Assembly: GCF_041355105.1 (NCBI RefSeq)
Contig: NZ_JBFUPK010000003.1
Location: 152,245-216,244 of the forward strand
Source: Terriglobus sp. RCC_193
Lineage (GTDB): Bacteria > Acidobacteriota > Terriglobia > Terriglobales > Acidobacteriaceae
Reading direction: 5' to 3'
DNA length: 64,000 nt
Below are positions 63,207 to 64,000 of this stretch, in pieces (within the stretch, counting starts at the first letter, position 1; the number at the start of each line of letters is the position of its first letter). The translations under genes and the position numbers were made by a program. Under the pieces are notes generated by a model. That model had not been told where the DNA came from, did no database searches, and was given only the letters and a program-made list of their open reading frames with translations.

Positions 63207-63282
63207 GCTGGCGTAGCTCAGCCGGTAGAGCATCTGATTTGTAATCAGAGGGTCGGGGGTTCAAATCCCTTCGTCAGCTCCA
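63207..63282 (+). tRNA. trnT: tRNA-Thr (anticodon TGT)
   Basis: The acceptor stem GCTGGCG/CGTCAGC, D arm GCTCAGCCGGTAGAGC, anticodon loop TTTGTAA (anticodon TGT) and T arm GGGGGTTCAAATCCC are present, with an encoded CCA end. It is the first of four tRNA genes in this cluster. Confidence 0.96.
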
Positions 63283-63318
63283 GCATCCCGATTCCCAGGC
63301 AACACAACAGGCTGAAGT

Positions 63319-63405
63319 GCACAGGTGGCCGAGTGGTTAATGGCAGCAGACTGTAAATCTGCCACGCAACGCGTTACGAAGGTTCGAATCCTTCCCTGTG
63401 CACCA
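63319..63405 (+). tRNA. trnY: tRNA-Tyr (anticodon GTA)
   Basis: The acceptor stem GCACAGG/CCTGTGC, anticodon loop CTGTAAA with anticodon GTA, and a long variable arm of the type II form (CGCAACGCGTTACG) are present. The T arm is GAAGGTTCGAATCCTTC and CCA is encoded. Confidence 0.95.
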
Positions 63406-63452
63406 TAAGATTTAAGGGGTTCTCGGAGGTATGAGAACCTCGGAAGATGAAG

Positions 63453-63662
63453 ATGGACGGACCTGGATCACAGCAGCGAATGTACGTCGCGCTTGGGGTG
63501 ATCGCAATCGCCGCCATTGGAATCGGGCTCACCATGGAACCCGGAAAATACCGGAGCCTTGCGTGGGTGTTATTAGGGTTTTTCGCGTTTCGTGTGCTCT
63601 TGGGCAGGCAAAGCGCAGTTCGAAGAGGGCGCAACCAACGGCCTTCAACGAAGCAGGGCTGA
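63453..63662 (+). CDS. Small two-span membrane protein, unknown
   Basis: The product is 69 residues with two hydrophobic spans (VALGVIAIAAIGIGLTM and WVLLGFFAFRVLLGR) joined by a charged EPGKYRS turn and a basic tail. GGAAG lies just upstream of ATG at 63453; ATG at 63447 is the alternative. It sits between tRNA-Tyr and tRNA-Thr(GGT), and its stop TGA lies inside the first bases of the latter. The layout is that of a real small membrane protein, but no family is recognised and it may be an artefact of a tRNA spacer. Confidence 0.5.
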   Translation: MDGPGSQQRMYVALGVIAIAAIGIGLTMEPGKYRSLAWVLLGFFAFRVLLGRQSAVRRGRNQRPSTKQG

Positions 63663-63732
63663 TGTAGCTCAGTGGCAGAGCACTCCCTTGGTAAGGGAGA
63701 GGTCGAGGGTTCAATCCCCTCCATCAGCTCCA
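63658..63732 (+). tRNA. trnT: tRNA-Thr (anticodon GGT)
   Basis: The acceptor stem GCTGATG/CATCAGC, D arm GCTCAGTGGCAGAGC, anticodon loop TTGGTAA (anticodon GGT) and T arm AGGGTTCAATCCCCT are present, with CCA encoded. It overlaps the 3' end of the upstream small open frame by five bases. Confidence 0.96.
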
Positions 63733-63740
63733 TAGTTTCA

Positions 63741-63818
63741 AGCTATTAGCTATTGGCTATTAGCTTTTAGCTGGCAACAAGTTAGCTAGAAGCTAACGGC
63801 TAAGAGCTAACAGCTTTA
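63741..63818. repeat. Inverted heptamer array without a gene
   Basis: Left side: tandem units AGCTATT, AGCTATT, GGCTATT, AGCTTTT and AGCTGG (63741-63774). Right side, read on the opposite strand: AGCTGTT, AGCTCTT, AGCCGTT, AGCTTCT and AGCTAAC (63781-63818). Only six bases (CAACAA) separate the two. The design matches the GGGAACA arrays around the sucC-sucD cassette but holds no gene. It lies between tRNA-Thr and tRNA-Gly. Confidence 0.8.
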
Positions 63819-63822
63819 AGGC

Positions 63823-63897
63823 GCGGGAGTAACTCAGTGGTAGAGTCACAGCCTTCCAAGCTGTTGGTCGCGGGTTCGATCCCCGTCTCCCGCTCCA
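63823..63897 (+). tRNA. trnG: tRNA-Gly (anticodon TCC)
   Basis: The acceptor stem GCGGGAG/CTCCCGC, a D arm containing ACTCAGTGGTAGAGT, anticodon loop CTTCCAA (anticodon TCC) and T arm CGGGTTCGATCCCCG are present, with CCA encoded. It starts five bases after the inverted heptamer array. Confidence 0.96.
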
Positions 63898-63929
63898 GAG
63901 TTTCAAGGTAGGAGTCTCCAGGACACGGC

Positions 63930-64000
63930 ATGTACGAGCAAGCAACCATCGCAGTCGAGAACCAGCAGGCATTCGACGCCGTCAAATCGGCCATCGACAA
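63930..64000 (+). CDS. Start of an unidentified protein, 3' truncated by window end
   Basis: An open frame starts at ATG 63930 with MYEQATIAVENQQAFDAVKS and runs off the window. AGGAG lies 15 bases upstream, which is far for a ribosome site. Only 23 residues are visible and they do not match the start of EF-Tu, the gene that often follows this kind of tRNA cluster. The product cannot be named. Confidence 0.5.
   Translation, partial: MYEQATIAVENQQAFDAVKSAID

Overview
The window is about 60 percent GC and looks like a chromosome segment of an acidobacterium, most probably of the Terriglobus/Granulicella/Edaphobacter group (class Terriglobia). I infer this from a giant Oar-like TonB-dependent receptor with an N-terminal carboxypeptidase-type regulatory domain, secreted GH92 and GH76 mannan enzymes, several small envelope proteins that I cannot assign to a family, and GTCATCCTGAGCGAA-type repeats between genes. 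No alignment was run. There is no phage, CRISPR array, transposase gene or rRNA operon.

Layout. 1-4.6 kb: the 3' part of gyrB, tRNA-Trp, secE, nusG and rplK; the usual rplA does not follow. 4.6-8.5 kb: an M20 peptidase, small membrane proteins and a DUF2383 protein. 8.9-11.6 kb: ftsK. 11.6-13.2 kb: a gene-poor stretch holding two copies of a modular hairpin repeat and an orphan ribbon-helix-helix gene. 13.2-20.6 kb: gcvT, a polyphosphate kinase 2, tatA, an outer-membrane barrel, glgC and small envelope genes. 20.6-22.8 kb: a MarR regulator, carboxylesterase and ring-cleaving dioxygenase set like the quinone-responsive mhqR/mhqD/mhqO genes. 23.1-26.4 kb: a GH92 mannosidase and a secreted protein of unknown role. 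26.5-31.7 kb: gcvH, gcvPA and gcvPB with an OsmC-like gene between the two P subunits, then tRNA-Arg. 31.8-37.1 kb: the TonB receptor, DUF2237 and a GH76 enzyme. 37.3-41 kb: an ABC-F protein, an SDR and trpD.

41.1-45.7 kb: sucC and sucD, interrupted by a four-helix-bundle (S23/IVS-type) gene flanked by inverted arrays of the heptamer GGGAACA, then a PAS histidine kinase and ndk. 45.7-50.9 kb: one transcription unit with an ECF sigma factor, a zinc-finger anti-sigma factor and two large membrane proteins, probably an envelope-stress module. 51-63.1 kb: a PQQ-type sugar dehydrogenase, GNAT, MFS exporter and isochorismatase under a divergent TetR, two acyltransferases, an Ig-like/intradiol-dioxygenase Tat lipoprotein, and an alditol oxidase. 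63.2-64 kb: tRNA-Thr(TGT), tRNA-Tyr, tRNA-Thr(GGT) and tRNA-Gly, with a gene-less inverted heptamer array between the last two.

Two signals stand out. First, the heptamer-bounded four-helix-bundle cassette between sucC and sucD, with a second, gene-less inverted heptamer structure in the tRNA cluster, looks like an undescribed type of small mobile element. Second, the modular intergenic repeats contain short hairpins whose arms differ between copies but stay self-complementary, which points to selection or a copying mechanism acting on structure.
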